Source: Paramicrosporidium saccamoebae (Eukaryota > Rozellomycota). From it: 64,000 bases of DNA. Position 1 is the first letter of the stretch. Every line of letters begins with the position of its first letter. The notes under the pieces were generated by a model, which saw only the letters and a list, made by a program, of their open reading frames with translations, searched no databases and had not been told where the DNA came from. The DNA lies in the NCBI GenBank assembly GCA_002794465.1, contig MTSL01000065.1, positions 9,475 through 73,474 on the forward strand. Direction: 5' to 3'. Positions 29,771 through 39,376 of the stretch are shown piece by piece. The position numbers were made by a program, and so were the translations under genes.

Positions 29771-30346
29771 TCATTGGGGAACCTCTTTAACCATGTGCAA
29801 ATATGGGGAAGCATCCCATTTTAAGAGGTGCCTTCCAAGCTCCTTGCACTCATCAGGAATCGCCGAGAGATCAATGTCTCCTTCGGGTATTATATCAGGA
29901 TCCGGGTGTGCTAAGCCGTTCCGACATCTCCGAAGTTGAGCAGCAATACTGTCAAACCTTGATATGTCCTGAGTCTTAAGAACCTCGAGAAGCAAATTTG
30001 GAATCTTTTGCCTTGCCATGTCCAAGATGTGCAGCTTCTCAGTCACCAAGAGCAGGACATTAATGGCATCGCCCGGTGGCGATGCAGTCTTAGTAACAAT
30101 CACGCCATGCTGAAGGCCTATGGTGCTGATGTCGTCGGCGGGTGAGATGTCTTGGGGTGCTTTATCGGGTATCATGACACATGCCAGCCCAATACTGCGG
30201 TTAGACATGAGATCCGCTAGTGCGCTCCAAATGCTCTGAGCTCGGAATAACGGGCGTCCTGGGTCTTTGCGGCCAAATGACTTTACCCAGACTCGGGGTT
30301 GTCGGCTAGCGCGCGTGCAGTGTTTCCTTCTAGTGAATCTTTGCAT
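29771..30346 (-). CDS. Family-B protein, copy 4 (intact), 191 aa
   Basis: The only family-B copy with an open frame throughout. It has a basic N-terminus (MQRFTRRKHCTRASRQPRVW), then GRPLFRAQSIWSAL, RSIGLACVMIPDKAP, a DDISTIGLQHGVIVTK strand and LLLVTEKLHILD helix, and a C-terminal RFDSIAAQLRRCRNGLAHPD. No signal peptide, no recognised domain. It starts at ATG 30346, 225 bp downstream of family-A copy 4 and 292 bp upstream of copy 3. The N-terminal ~20 residues are unsupported by the other copies, so the start could be different or spliced. Confidence 0.55.
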   Translation of the reverse strand: MQRFTRRKHCTRASRQPRVWVKSFGRKDPGRPLFRAQSIWSALADLMSNRSIGLACVMIPDKAPQDISPADDISTIGLQHGVIVTKTASPPGDAINVLLLVTEKLHILDMARQKIPNLLLEVLKTQDISRFDSIAAQLRRCRNGLAHPDPDIIPEGDIDLSAIPDECKELGRHLLKWDASPYLHMVKEVPQ

Positions 30347-30571
30347 CTCGCACGGGGTTGTTTACTGACTGCATCTTGTACTTGCGTTACGTTTCCTAAT
30401 TTGGGCATATGAGATTATATGTCATGGGAGGAACACTTGTATGGATTTTACAGGCTGTAGGATTACAATTTCGCTAGTTATCTAGCATTACTATGAAAAC
30501 TCTTTAAGTACAATGTACAAAACAATATCCACTGCATATTGCCTTTGGTACTACAAATGGCTTAGGACAAC

Positions 30572-31525
30572 TCATGCAGTGATAGTATACGCCATTTCAA
30601 ATTGCTGTAGCGACAGCCGGAAAAGAATTCGGAACACGGTCACTACCTCTAAAACTCGTATGGGAATGAGATCGTCAATGGGATGTAAAAGATGCATCCC
30701 GCTGGTAAACTCTAACATGGTCTGAATGTCCTCCTCGCGGACATCGAGGACAAGAAGAACACGCTTCCATTCATCAGGACGGTTTGAGTAATCATCTTGG
30801 AATTCTTTGATTTCGGATGCAATGTGCATAACAAGCCCCCAGCGTGTAAGCCTCTCCTCCACCGTCAAATACCCCTCTCTATACATCTTTAAACGTTGGA
30901 ACACTGCGCTAATCTCATGCGAGACTTGCGATCGGTGCATCCTCCATCGTTCACCAGGGATGCGTGACTTTGGTTCATAGTCCCAACCAAGAAGGCCGTT
31001 GTTCAGAAAAAACTCCCGTGGCTCTGAATAGTCTTCCACGTGATTATCAACGTTGATATCCCATGTTATACATCCGTCGCCAGGGGAGACTTGAATACCG
31101 GTAATCCGACCAATCTCCTTGGAAAATATGTCCGGCATTTCGTTTTTTCTAAAGGATTCCTCTGGCAATTTTCCACATCTGATAGCTCCCACTCCAAGAT
31201 CGGGAATATAATAAAAGACACTTAGCATCCCATCTTTTACTCTACATTATGTGAGATACGCCCAAAACAAATACCTCGCCACCGGCTCGCTGGAGTAAGC
31301 GTTGAATCTTTGGACAAGTGTTTCCATGCGCGCAAGTAGATTCTCGTTATCTGCATCACTGGTTCCGACAAGCATTTCCTCGAGATGCCTGAGAGCACCT
31401 TTCTCCTCTTTAGAATGGTCAAATTCAAAATCAAACATGAGCCTATTCTCCCTGCGGAATTCACTCTTTACCCTTTCTCGGGCTGAAATCCCAGGATCTG
31501 GTACAATGTCAAAATCTTTCTTCAT
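30572..31525 (-). CDS. Family-A protein, copy 4, 306 aa, one intron
   Basis: Exons 31275-31525 and 30572-31241; 33-nt intron 31242-31274, phase 2, conserved position (EPVAR-VKDGMLSVFYYIPD). Motifs: IRCGKLPEES, QVSPGDGCITWDI, PKSRIPGERWRMHRSQ, GYLTVEERLTRWG, EWKRVLLVLDVREEDIQTML, LIPIRVLEVVTVFRILFRLS. ATG 31525 begins MKKDFDIVPD. It stands at the head of the array in the direction of transcription, followed by the only intact family-B gene, so cassette 4 is the sole complete two-gene unit. Confidence 0.7.
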
Positions 31526-31827
31526 TATGTGACACCCGTCTTTGTATCGGATTAGACTGTTTGTAATGGGAGCCTTATCGACCTCTGCAGTGTTTCATAC
31601 TGACCCAACCAACGTGTGGCCATGCACCCACAGCGCCTATTTATTGATAAATGTGCCTTGAACTACTAAGACTAAAGGGGCCAATCATGGAACGCCGATG
31701 ACGTGACATTGGACTTGTTTGCAATATGGCCTAGAAGGCTCTTCCCGGCCCAACGGTCCAAAATTCAGGTATAAATTTTCCCCGGTTCATAGGATCCCTG
31801 TCAGCATGCATCAACCATTACACTGCA
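31526..31827. other. Spacer upstream of the cassette array
   Basis: Holds the presumed promoter of family-A copy 4 (minus strand) and the 3' flank of the WDR5-like gene at 31828. No gene or clear repeat was seen. Confidence 0.45.
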
Positions 31828-32784
31828 TTAGAATGAAAATAATTTAATGCTCAACTCTGGCTCCATTGAAGCGGTGGCAATGAGTCGTCGGGAGGGATGC
31901 GCAGCGACAGCAATGACGGGATTTTCGTAAATCTTTTCATCTAGAACAATGGTACGCGAATTGAGATTCCATATGAGTATCCTTCCGTCTTCGGAGCCAG
32001 AAATGACATGCATGTCACCGCCACTGCGTTCATCGTCCGTCCGAATGGATACGAAATTGGGCGGAATACAGTACTTTCGGTTCACATGACCGCTATATGA
32101 CTTGACGCATTTGCCCGTCTGTAATGACCACAGCCGGATAGTGTCATCAAGGGTTGCAGCAAGTAGATATTTTCCATTGAGGGAAAAGACGACGCCCGAG
32201 ACGGACGGATTATCATCGTCCACAATTGTCTTCAAACAGCGACCTGTGGCTGTATCCCAAACCCGGATCAAGCCGTCGTAGCTGGAGGAGACAAAGAGGG
32301 AGCCGTCGGGACCAAAGGACACTCCCGTGACGGGATCTGAATGAGCAGGAATGGCTCGAAGACAACGGCCGTCCCGTCCGTCCCATATCCGCACACTTTC
32401 GTCAAAACCTGCAGAGGCCACCATCCCTGTTGGTCCCCAGGCCACCGCCATCACATAGTTACAATGACCAGAAAGGGTGCGCAGAGACTCGCCTGCTGAC
32501 GACCACAGCCGAACATCCGTGTCATCTGAACAAGTGGCCAAATGGCTGCTTGGGGACCAGGCGAGGTCGGAAAGTCCGCGGGTATGGCCTTTCAGGACGG
32601 CAGTGCAGTCCAAGGTGGACACATTCCAAACTCGCGCCGTCATGTCTGCCGCTACACATTACATCCTGCAGCATCCCTTACATGCGCTGGCAAGGTGCAG
32701 GCCATCTGGAGAGAATTTGAGCGAGGAGATGCTGCGTTCATGGCCATTCAGTGTCCCAACCAACGTCAGCTTTAACTTGCTCAT
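31828..32784 (-). CDS. WDR5/Swd3-like WD40 protein, 308 aa, one intron
   Basis: A seven-bladed WD40 propeller of WDR5 type. Exons 32682-32784 and 31828-32651; 30-nt intron 32652-32681 in phase 1. The join reads LASASADMTARVW, restoring the first blade, which contains GHERSISSLKFSPDG. Later blades carry GRCLKTIVDDDNPSVSGVVF and LQTGKCVKSYSGH, the order found in WDR5, the histone-tail reader of COMPASS H3K4 methylase. It is a tandem paralogue of the gene at 32873: same strand, same intron position. This copy is the more diverged (for example an insertion DDERSGGDMHV late in the protein), so the 32873 gene is the better WDR5 orthologue candidate. Confidence 0.75.
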
Positions 32785-32872
32785 CCAATTTTCCTTAACA
32801 CTGCGGAGCTAAAACGAAAAAATTTATTAACGGAAAAACTTGACCTGATCCAAATCCAAATCCGGATATTAG

Positions 32873-33890
32873 CTAAAAATCAGAGACCCAAATGCGGATC
32901 GTGTTGTCACCCGCAACCGCGCCGGATGCAATCATATTCTCCTTGGGATGGCACGCAATAGCAAGGACGACGTCAGTGTGGCCTTCCAGCACCTGCACCG
33001 TCTCCCGTGTCTGCAGATTCCATAAATATACTTTGTGATCCTCTGACCCGCTAACAATCCACTTTCCGCCCGTGACGGAAAAGGAGGCAAAGCAACAAAA
33101 GGTCTCGTTGCGATGACCTGCGTAGCTCTTGAGCACTCTTTCGCCAGAAAAGCTCCACAGCCGAATTGTGTGATCCCAAGTGCTGGCCAGGATGTATTTG
33201 CCGTTGGGGGAAAACTTTGCAAATCCCACCGGTGGCCGTTCCGGTGTGGCAAGGGTTTTAATGCAGTGGCCGGTAGACAGGTCCCAAATGCGGATGGTGC
33301 CGTCCCAACTGCCTGAAACTAACTTTGTGCCGTCGCGGTCAAAGTGCACCGACGTCACCGGCTCAGTGTGTCCTGTAAGCGTCAATAGACATTTTCCACG
33401 CTTCACATCCCAAATCTTAATGGTCGTGTCATATGACCCCGACGCCACCAAGGTGCTTTGCGGGTTAAAGTTGACACAAAACACATAGTGCAGATGACCC
33501 AGCATGACTTTGCTCTTGGTCCGGGTGGCCACATTCCAGATAGCCACGCTAGTGTCGTCAGAGGCTGAGACGATGTATTTGCTGTCTTTGCTCCACGAAA
33601 TATCGGAAATGCCAGCCTGATGGCCGGTGAATGTGTGGGCATTTGTTCCAGTGCGAGGATCCCATATCCTGATCGTTGCATCATTGGCTAACACATTAGT
33701 AACAGCTCCAAAATGTACAGGCTGAGGCAAGCCATCGGCCATCCGGCGAGAACTTGACTGACGACAGTGCGTCGGTGTGTCCCGAAAGAATGTTTCGGCA
33801 GGTGTAGTTGGACTTTGGCGTCGCTTCAGGCGTCTCGAGTGGGTCACGGACGGCTGCGTCGGCGGGGCGGGCTGCCACTGTGCTTGTCAT
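32873..33890 (-). CDS. SWD3: WDR5/Swd3 WD40 protein, 328 aa, one intron
   Basis: Exons 33719-33890 and 32873-33687; 31-nt intron 33688-33718 with a TACTAAT branch-like motif, phase 1. The join gives [18 protein letters not shown]5-type blades are very clear: [78 protein letters not shown], and the [13 protein letters not shown] blade. WDR5/Swd3 binds the H3 tail in COMPASS. Start chosen at ATG 33890 ([11 protein letters not shown]), after which comes a ~35-residue Ala/Pro-rich N-terminus. The stop is 88 bp upstream of the start of the paralogue. Confidence 0.8.
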
Positions 33891-34101
33891 GGGTTGGCGG
33901 AGAGTTGCTTGTGTTACTGGCACTATGTACTGCCGCGCTGACCCCGGCTACACCCCCGGTCAGGTGGTATTGACCAAACAATGCTATAATACATACAACT
34001 TTTATGCTGCATCAGTCATTGTCACGGAACTAAAAACCAAGTAGTGGGGCTGTGCGGGTACCGAAATACCTTTAATCCTATAAAATGCTTTGTTATCTTT
34101 A

Positions 34102-35279
34102 ATGGATCGGCTTGAGCACCTTTTTGGCAAGGTCCGCATCCATGCCATTTCTCATTGTGTAGAACTCTGGCTCCTTGACGGCTCCCGTCTTTTTCCAAAC
34201 CGCCAAGGCCCACTGCTTTAACAACGTTGCCCGCTCCCTTGTGGTGGACTGCGCTCTGCAGACTTCCCCTCACCATGTCCTTGGCTTGCTGGCTGCACAT
34301 TTGTATGCCCTGCCTCGTACTCCTCTCACTCCTCTGCGCTTCTTGCAGTGTTCCGGGTCGGCAAGAGAGACGGTTCTGGTTTTGGTGGGATGCGAGACGC
34401 TGTTGCGAGAGGATGCAATGGTCTTGTGGGCGATTCTTCACATGAAAGAAGTGGTTCAGACGGATGTGCCGCTCCGAGTGCTGCTGGTGACAGAGCGTCC
34501 ATGGAACGAATTTGTCGCCGTCTTTGGTGGAATCACTCCGATTATTGTCCGCGAAAAGAGAACCAAACAGAATCTCGTCTCTTCAGCAGCCACAATCAAC
34601 TGTCCTGAGGACATGGATGAGAAAGTGTACCATGGATTGGTGCAAAATGTCTACTCTATTGCCAAAGACCAAATCAGCACATCTGAATTACTCGCCGCCT
34701 ACGTGTCTCGAATGCTGCCCGTCTTCCGAGAAGTGTCTGACCGTCGAAACAGTACCATCTATGATTGTTGGTCCAATCTGTGTAGTTCCGTTAAACAGTC
34801 ATGCGCGTCTGTACCAGGCCGCCTTGAAGCCCGTCACTAGTTTGGTTAATGGAGAGTCTTTGCGTACCCTGTACACTGCACATCTCTCCACCCTCACTCA
34901 GACTGAAAAATTCCTCTTGCTAGCAGCCTATATTTCTGCAAATAACCCGGCCAAGTATGATGTAAAGATCTTTGGGAGCGCTGGGAAAAAGGCCCGTGTA
35001 CGCAAAACCCAAAAGATGGAACGGGTCCGATACCCATTGCCAAAGTTGTTTCCCTTGGATCGGTTGCTGGCCATCTTTTACTTTATCAGCGCTCAGCCAG
35101 TGCCAATGTCTACAGCGCAAGCCGCAGTGACAAGGCTGGTGGAAATCCAGTTGTTGCATCGGGTCACTGGGCTGGTGAAATTGGATGCACCCAAGTATCG
35201 ATGTGCCATTTCTCTTGATGTAGCCACAATGGTGTCCCGCGACCTAACATTTGATCTGCAAAAGTATCTATTAGTGTAA
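34102..35279 (+). CDS. ORC5: Origin recognition complex subunit 5, 370 aa, two introns
   Basis: Exons 34102-34131, 34163-34751 and 34786-35279; introns of 31 nt (34132-34162) and 34 nt (34752-34785), phases consistent. The C-terminus is diagnostic of Orc5: TEKFLLLAAYISANNPAKYD, then LPKLFPLDRLLAIFYFI and KLDAPKYRCAISLD. The N-terminal AAA+ region is recognisable by order (DCALQTSPHHVLGLLAAHLY, TVLVLVGCETLLR, LRVLLVTERPW) but the Walker A loop is degenerate (PVFFQTAKAHC where GxxGxGK[TS] is expected). The 34-nt intron was preferred over a 28-nt alternative because it keeps VSDRRNIPLNSHARL aligned. ORC marks replication origins. Confidence 0.75.
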
Positions 35280-35515
35280 TATACGATCATTTTGGTCTTG
35301 TTCAGGGTTCACGAGACTTTACTTGAGAAATATTGTAAAGTTAGTGAAAAGAGTCTTTATTCTTGCGAGGTTAGTAAAATGAGCCTCTATTGGAATCCCT
35401 GTTTCGTAGTTATGCCACCTCACTTACACACGTACACATATGGTATATGCATGTATATAATGGATCAGGGAGGCTAATAAAGAAACGTTTATTTGTAACA
35501 ACATAACATTAGTCC

Positions 35516-36373
35516 ATGGACGTTTTTTGGCTTTTGGGATTTTCAGTGGGGGTCGTTGTAGCGACTGCTTTGTTGGGCGTCTCCGTGTACAAACGCATCT
35601 TGGTGCCGATACTGGCGAGGAGACTGCCCCGTAAGCCGAGACCAGAAAGAGTAATCAATAGAGTGAAATTGACCATATAGTTGCCAAAATCAGTGGTGGA
35701 GCGCATCCTAAAACTGGACCGAGAGAGGAAATGGTCTTCCCCGCCTGAAACGGCCAACTGGCTCAACTTTTTGACGTTATGGCTGTTTGAGACAATACAC
35801 GACACTCCCGCCTTTGCGCTATCGCTATCTCAGAGTCTCTCCGAGTCCTTGGTCGATCTCCGAAGGAAGCCGATGGGGTGCATCCTGAAGGAGGCTGTTG
35901 TGGAGGATTGTGCAGCCGGAACACTGCCCATTCTGAGTGACATCCGAGTGGTTGCAACGGGACGAGACGACACTCCGCTGACCGTGGCTGCCCGTGTGCA
36001 TTGGACAGAGGGTGTCAGCGCAATAGCCCGGATGGAGAGCATATTTGGTCAGGTGTGGTTCTTGGGGGCAATCACTCGATTGACTGGCACTATGTATGTA
36101 GTGGTGCATAATAAGCAATACCATGTTGGATTTAAGAGATTAGATGTGGCCATGGAGGGACGTGTGATGCTGGGCAATCAGGAATGGCGATGGCTGAATT
36201 GGCTCGTGGCCAAAGTGTGGATGCCATGGCGTCTGCGTCAAAAGTATCGGATGCCAAATATGCAGAGCCGATGGATGATTGATCGGCCACCCTGTCCACC
36301 ATATCCGTGGGATCCAGCTGTACAAAAAGACAATGAATTGCTATACCGAGAAGTGGATGATAAAAGTATGTAG
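35516..36373 (+). CDS. Membrane-anchored SMP-domain lipid-transfer protein, 275 aa
   Basis: Exon 1 (35516-35650) encodes an N-terminal membrane anchor (MDVFWLLGFSVGVVVATALL) and a basic linker. A 30-nt intron (35651-35680) in phase 0 joins exon 2 (35681-36373). Exon 2 carries an SMP (TULIP) fold: ETANWLNFLTLWLFETIHD, later DCAAGTLPILSDIRVV and AARVHWTEGVSAIARMES. SMP proteins carry lipids at membrane contact sites. The pattern is nearest to Nvj2/TEX2, but no PH domain is present; Mmm1, which also has an N-terminal anchor, is the alternative. It ends with a Pro-rich tail. Convergent with the phosphotransferase gene. Confidence 0.6.
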
Positions 36374-36497
36374 ATATCAATGTACATGAGTAAGTAGAAT
36401 GGGAGTAGTCGAGTGAGAATGACAAAAGAATATGCAACTCGAGCTACATTACACTATATCCACACCACCTAACACATCACATGTACTATACAAAAGT

Positions 36498-37703
36498 TCA
36501 TTTAGACTTGGTCTTGAGGGTAAAGCAGGAAATATTCAGGAAATTACAGAACGAATTAATAACGTGGTAGCTCCATTGGAAATAGCCAACCAACGCAAAC
36601 ACCAACCACGCCCACACATAGACAAGTTCCATGGTGGGTGTGATGAACGGCGCAATTGGCACAATCAACGGAATATTTATCAACACGGCACCAGCAAACA
36701 GCGGAAACATCAGTCCAGAATGGTAGGGGAAACGACGTTTGGTCAGATGCGCGTAGATAATCTTGGTGGCCATTTTACCAAAACCCACTCCAAATGCCAG
36801 TGCAAAGAGCGCAAAATGGCGGACGCGGATGGTTGAATAGGGCGACCAGAGCCAAATGTACGCCGCAGCGGATACCAGACCCATGGGCAGCAGCTGTAGC
36901 AAAGCAACACGGAAGGACTGTTTCTTGGTACGACATGCCCTGTGAACAGCTATCACGCAGGTGGGTACATAGAGCCCAAGGAAGATGACGCCAAAGAATA
37001 CAATGGCACAGTGTGGAATTGCTACGGAATGCAGCCATGTAGAGGGTGGAAAATAAACTGGAAATTGTTCACCAAATGTACGGGTCCAGATGGCGGGGCC
37101 GTAAATGCCTGATAGACACATCATACCAATGGCAGCCAGAATGCCTTCCGTAGGCCCATTAATGTAGCCCAGGTACAGCACGCCCGTGTGGTACTCCTCC
37201 CAGGTGGGCAGATAAAAGGCCCAGAAAGTAATGCCCAACACTATCAACGCATAGCCTGACGAGCCTGCTCCCATTGCAGCCGTCTGCACAATGCCGCCAA
37301 TGGAGCAGTTCAATGCGTCACAGCCATGGTCAAACAGCTCCCCCAGCGGCGACGATGACTTGGTACGTCGCGCCTGCTTGCCATCCACATTGTCCAGCGT
37401 CGAGTACACCCACAGACAGGCTGCATAGAAAAAGTATACCCACGGCGGCCCTGGTCCTACCAAATCGGGTGTGTAATGCAATGCCACTCCCAACGCCGCC
37501 AGCATGAAGCCCAGACCGATGAGGGTAATTAGGTTTGGGGCCATCCAGAGGGGGAATAGGGTGACGGCCCAATTCCAGTACGGCGTCAGCACGTACCTTG
37601 AGATGGGTGAACGGTCAATGCCACGGTACTGATATGTCCGCAGCGGCTGCAGCCGTTCCTCGGCGTACATGGCGCGATGCTCCTCCGTCCGGCCCAGCGC
37701 CAT
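36498..37703 (-). CDS. EPT1: Ethanolamine/choline phosphotransferase, 401 aa
   Basis: A CDP-alcohol phosphatidyltransferase that makes phosphatidylethanolamine or phosphatidylcholine from diacylglycerol and the CDP-alcohol. The catalytic motif D-G-x2-AR-x8-G-x3-D-x3-D is seen in DNVDGKQARRTKSSSPLGE followed by LFDHGCD. It is preceded by YQYRGIDRSPISRYVLTPYW and followed by eight or so further membrane spans. Typical length is 390-410. The ATG at 37703 is only 8 bp from the RPN3 start on the other strand; a second in-frame ATG at 37670 (MYAEERLQ) would be a more comfortable start. Selectivity for choline or ethanolamine cannot be told. Confidence 0.9.
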   Translation of the reverse strand: MALGRTEEHRAMYAEERLQPLRTYQYRGIDRSPISRYVLTPYWNWAVTLFPLWMAPNLITLIGLGFMLAALGVALHYTPDLVGPGPPWVYFFYAACLWVYSTLDNVDGKQARRTKSSSPLGELFDHGCDALNCSIGGIVQTAAMGAGSSGYALIVLGITFWAFYLPTWEEYHTGVLYLGYINGPTEGILAAIGMMCLSGIYGPAIWTRTFGEQFPVYFPPSTWLHSVAIPHCAIVFFGVIFLGLYVPTCVIAVHRACRTKKQSFRVALLQLLPMGLVSAAAYIWLWSPYSTIRVRHFALFALAFGVGFGKMATKIIYAHLTKRRFPYHSGLMFPLFAGAVLINIPLIVPIAPFITPTMELVYVWAWLVFALVGYFQWSYHVINSFCNFLNISCFTLKTKSK

Positions 37704-37711
37704 CCCCGGTC

Positions 37712-39136
37712 ATGATGCCAGTCGCCGACCCGTCCCTCTCCGCCCACCTCCTTGTCCATTTGGGGCTATTGAGCAATGCTATGGAAACTAATGAGCGCCG
37801 TCTGGTCGTCCGGGTACTACAGAATCTGCCAACGGTGCGTCGTCGTCTGGAAGGCCATGTCCTGGCCACATTAATGACCTCTTCGACCCTGCCACTGGCC
37901 CAGGAGCTACACCCATTACTTGGCGCTACTAGCGGCAAGAAGACGAGTTCAAATTCTTCGTCTGTCGCATCTGGTGCAGCCAATTCATCCCCCATGCCCC
38001 CCACACCTACCGCGTCTGCAACACTTAATTCATTCGCCGAAGTGTATTTGTTCTTCTTGTCGGCTGTCTACTTGCTTGATGCGGGTCAGGCCAGCGAAGC
38101 AAATGTGGTATTACTGCAGGTGGCGCGACTCATTGAGAGTCTCAATAGTCGCATTTTGGACCCATTGTTGGCGCGCTGCTATTACTTCCTGGGCCGTAGC
38201 GCCGAACTGCAAGGCATATCCATCCATCCACCCCTCATGCTGGCGTTCCGACAGGCTGCACTGCGTCACGATTCTGAGACACATGCCACTGTCTATAATC
38301 TGCTCTTGCGCGTCCTTGTCCGTAGTGGTCAGGTTGAAGAAGCGGACAAATTGGTCCAGCGCTCCGTCTTCCCCAGCCAGGTCAGCGGTGCTAATCATGC
38401 GCGTCACTTGTATTATGTTGGCTGCATCCGTGCCGTACAGACCCAATACCCCGAGGCCCGTCGGGCACTGGAAGAGGCATTGCAAAAGGCTCCCCATGGG
38501 CGATTGGCTGCCGGTTTTGTTCAGGCCGTGCAAAAGCTGCTCGTTGTTGTTCTACTGCTGCTAGGCGAGATTCCCGAGCGCTCACTTCTCCGTGAAAATT
38601 TCCTGTCCTCTGCTCTGCGTCCCTATCTCTCATTGTGTCAGACGGTGCGACTGGGGGATTTGACGCGCTTCCAACAGCTGTTGACCGAGGCGCATCAGCG
38701 GTTTGATGCCGATCGCACTCTTATGCTTGTCCAGCGACTCCATCAAAACGTCCTTAGGGCTGGTCTGAAGCGTCTCAGTTCTGCCTACTCGCGCATCCCA
38801 CTGACTGATGTGCAGCGCAAGCTCGGCCTCCCCTCCGTCGAGGACACTGTGTTTGTGCTCCTCAAGGCCATCCAAGATGGCGTCATTGGCGGTGAAATTG
38901 ATCATCACGGCGGCTTCCTTGCCAGTGCCTCTGTTCCCAATCCCTACTACACCACAGAGCCCCAGGAATCCTTTAACACTCGCATCGTCGCCATCAACGC
39001 CCTCCACGATGATTGTCTCCGGGCCATGCGTTATCCTGATGGTGTAAAGAAGACTGCAATTACCAGCGAAGCTGCGCCCACCGAGGAAGAGATGATGGAG
39101 GAATATTTGGAAGCAGAAGACGATCTTGGCTTTTAA
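37712..39136 (+). CDS. RPN3: 26S proteasome lid subunit Rpn3 (PSMD3), 474 aa
   Basis: A PCI-domain regulatory subunit of the 19S lid. Segments: RLVVRVLQNLPTVRRRLEG, the TPR-like HARHLYYVGCIRAVQTQYP, ALRPYLSLCQTVRLGD, and in the PCI domain LTDVQRKLGLPSVEDTVFVL followed by QDGVIGGEIDHHGGF. It ends with an acidic tail. Two adjacent ATGs at 37712 and 37715 begin the protein. The frame is open upstream, but that l overlaps EPT1 coding sequence on the other strand and lacks a suitable ATG. A Ser/Ala/Pro-rich insertion sits near residues 75-105. Confidence 0.9.
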   Translation: MMPVADPSLSAHLLVHLGLLSNAMETNERRLVVRVLQNLPTVRRRLEGHVLATLMTSSTLPLAQELHPLLGATSGKKTSSNSSSVASGAANSSPMPPTPTASATLNSFAEVYLFFLSAVYLLDAGQASEANVVLLQVARLIESLNSRILDPLLARCYYFLGRSAELQGISIHPPLMLAFRQAALRHDSETHATVYNLLLRVLVRSGQVEEADKLVQRSVFPSQVSGANHARHLYYVGCIRAVQTQYPEARRALEEALQKAPHGRLAAGFVQAVQKLLVVVLLLLGEIPERSLLRENFLSSALRPYLSLCQTVRLGDLTRFQQLLTEAHQRFDADRTLMLVQRLHQNVLRAGLKRLSSAYSRIPLTDVQRKLGLPSVEDTVFVLLKAIQDGVIGGEIDHHGGFLASASVPNPYYTTEPQESFNTRIVAINALHDDCLRAMRYPDGVKKTAITSEAAPTEEEMMEEYLEAEDDLGF

Positions 39137-39376
39137 TTAATGAATAACATGTACGCTATCTTATCCCATGCTGTCCATTGTTGATAATTGTGAGGCTTGC
39201 GTTTTTAACCAAGACCCTATTGGATATTTTCCGCTTATGGTTGGTGGACCCAATAAAGGGTCTTGTCGCTAACCTCGCAATATATAGACTAGCTCTCAAC
39301 GACATTCGTCGGCTAATCGTATGTGCAGTGTCAGGCGCGGCAGTATTGATAGCCAGGGCGACGTATATTCTGAAAA
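39137..39376. promoter_or_regulatory. Promoter region of the long secreted repeat protein
   Basis: An AATATATAGAC TATA-like box lies near 39279-39289, and just before the ATG is CCAGGGCGACGTATATTCTG, a version of the leader shared by the 10-12 kb secreted genes (CCAGGG..CAACGTATCTTC). No gene is visible in the interval. Confidence 0.5.

Noticed and set aside
34022..34441. 139-codon minus-strand frame opposite ORC5 exon 2
   Set aside because: ORC5 on the plus strand accounts for this region with consistent splicing; the antisense frame has no recognisable features.
34760..34800. A 28-nt intron (34771-34798) instead of the 34-nt intron 2 of ORC5
   Set aside because: It keeps frame too, but gives a poorer alignment with Orc5 and lacks the GTA donor seen in most introns here.
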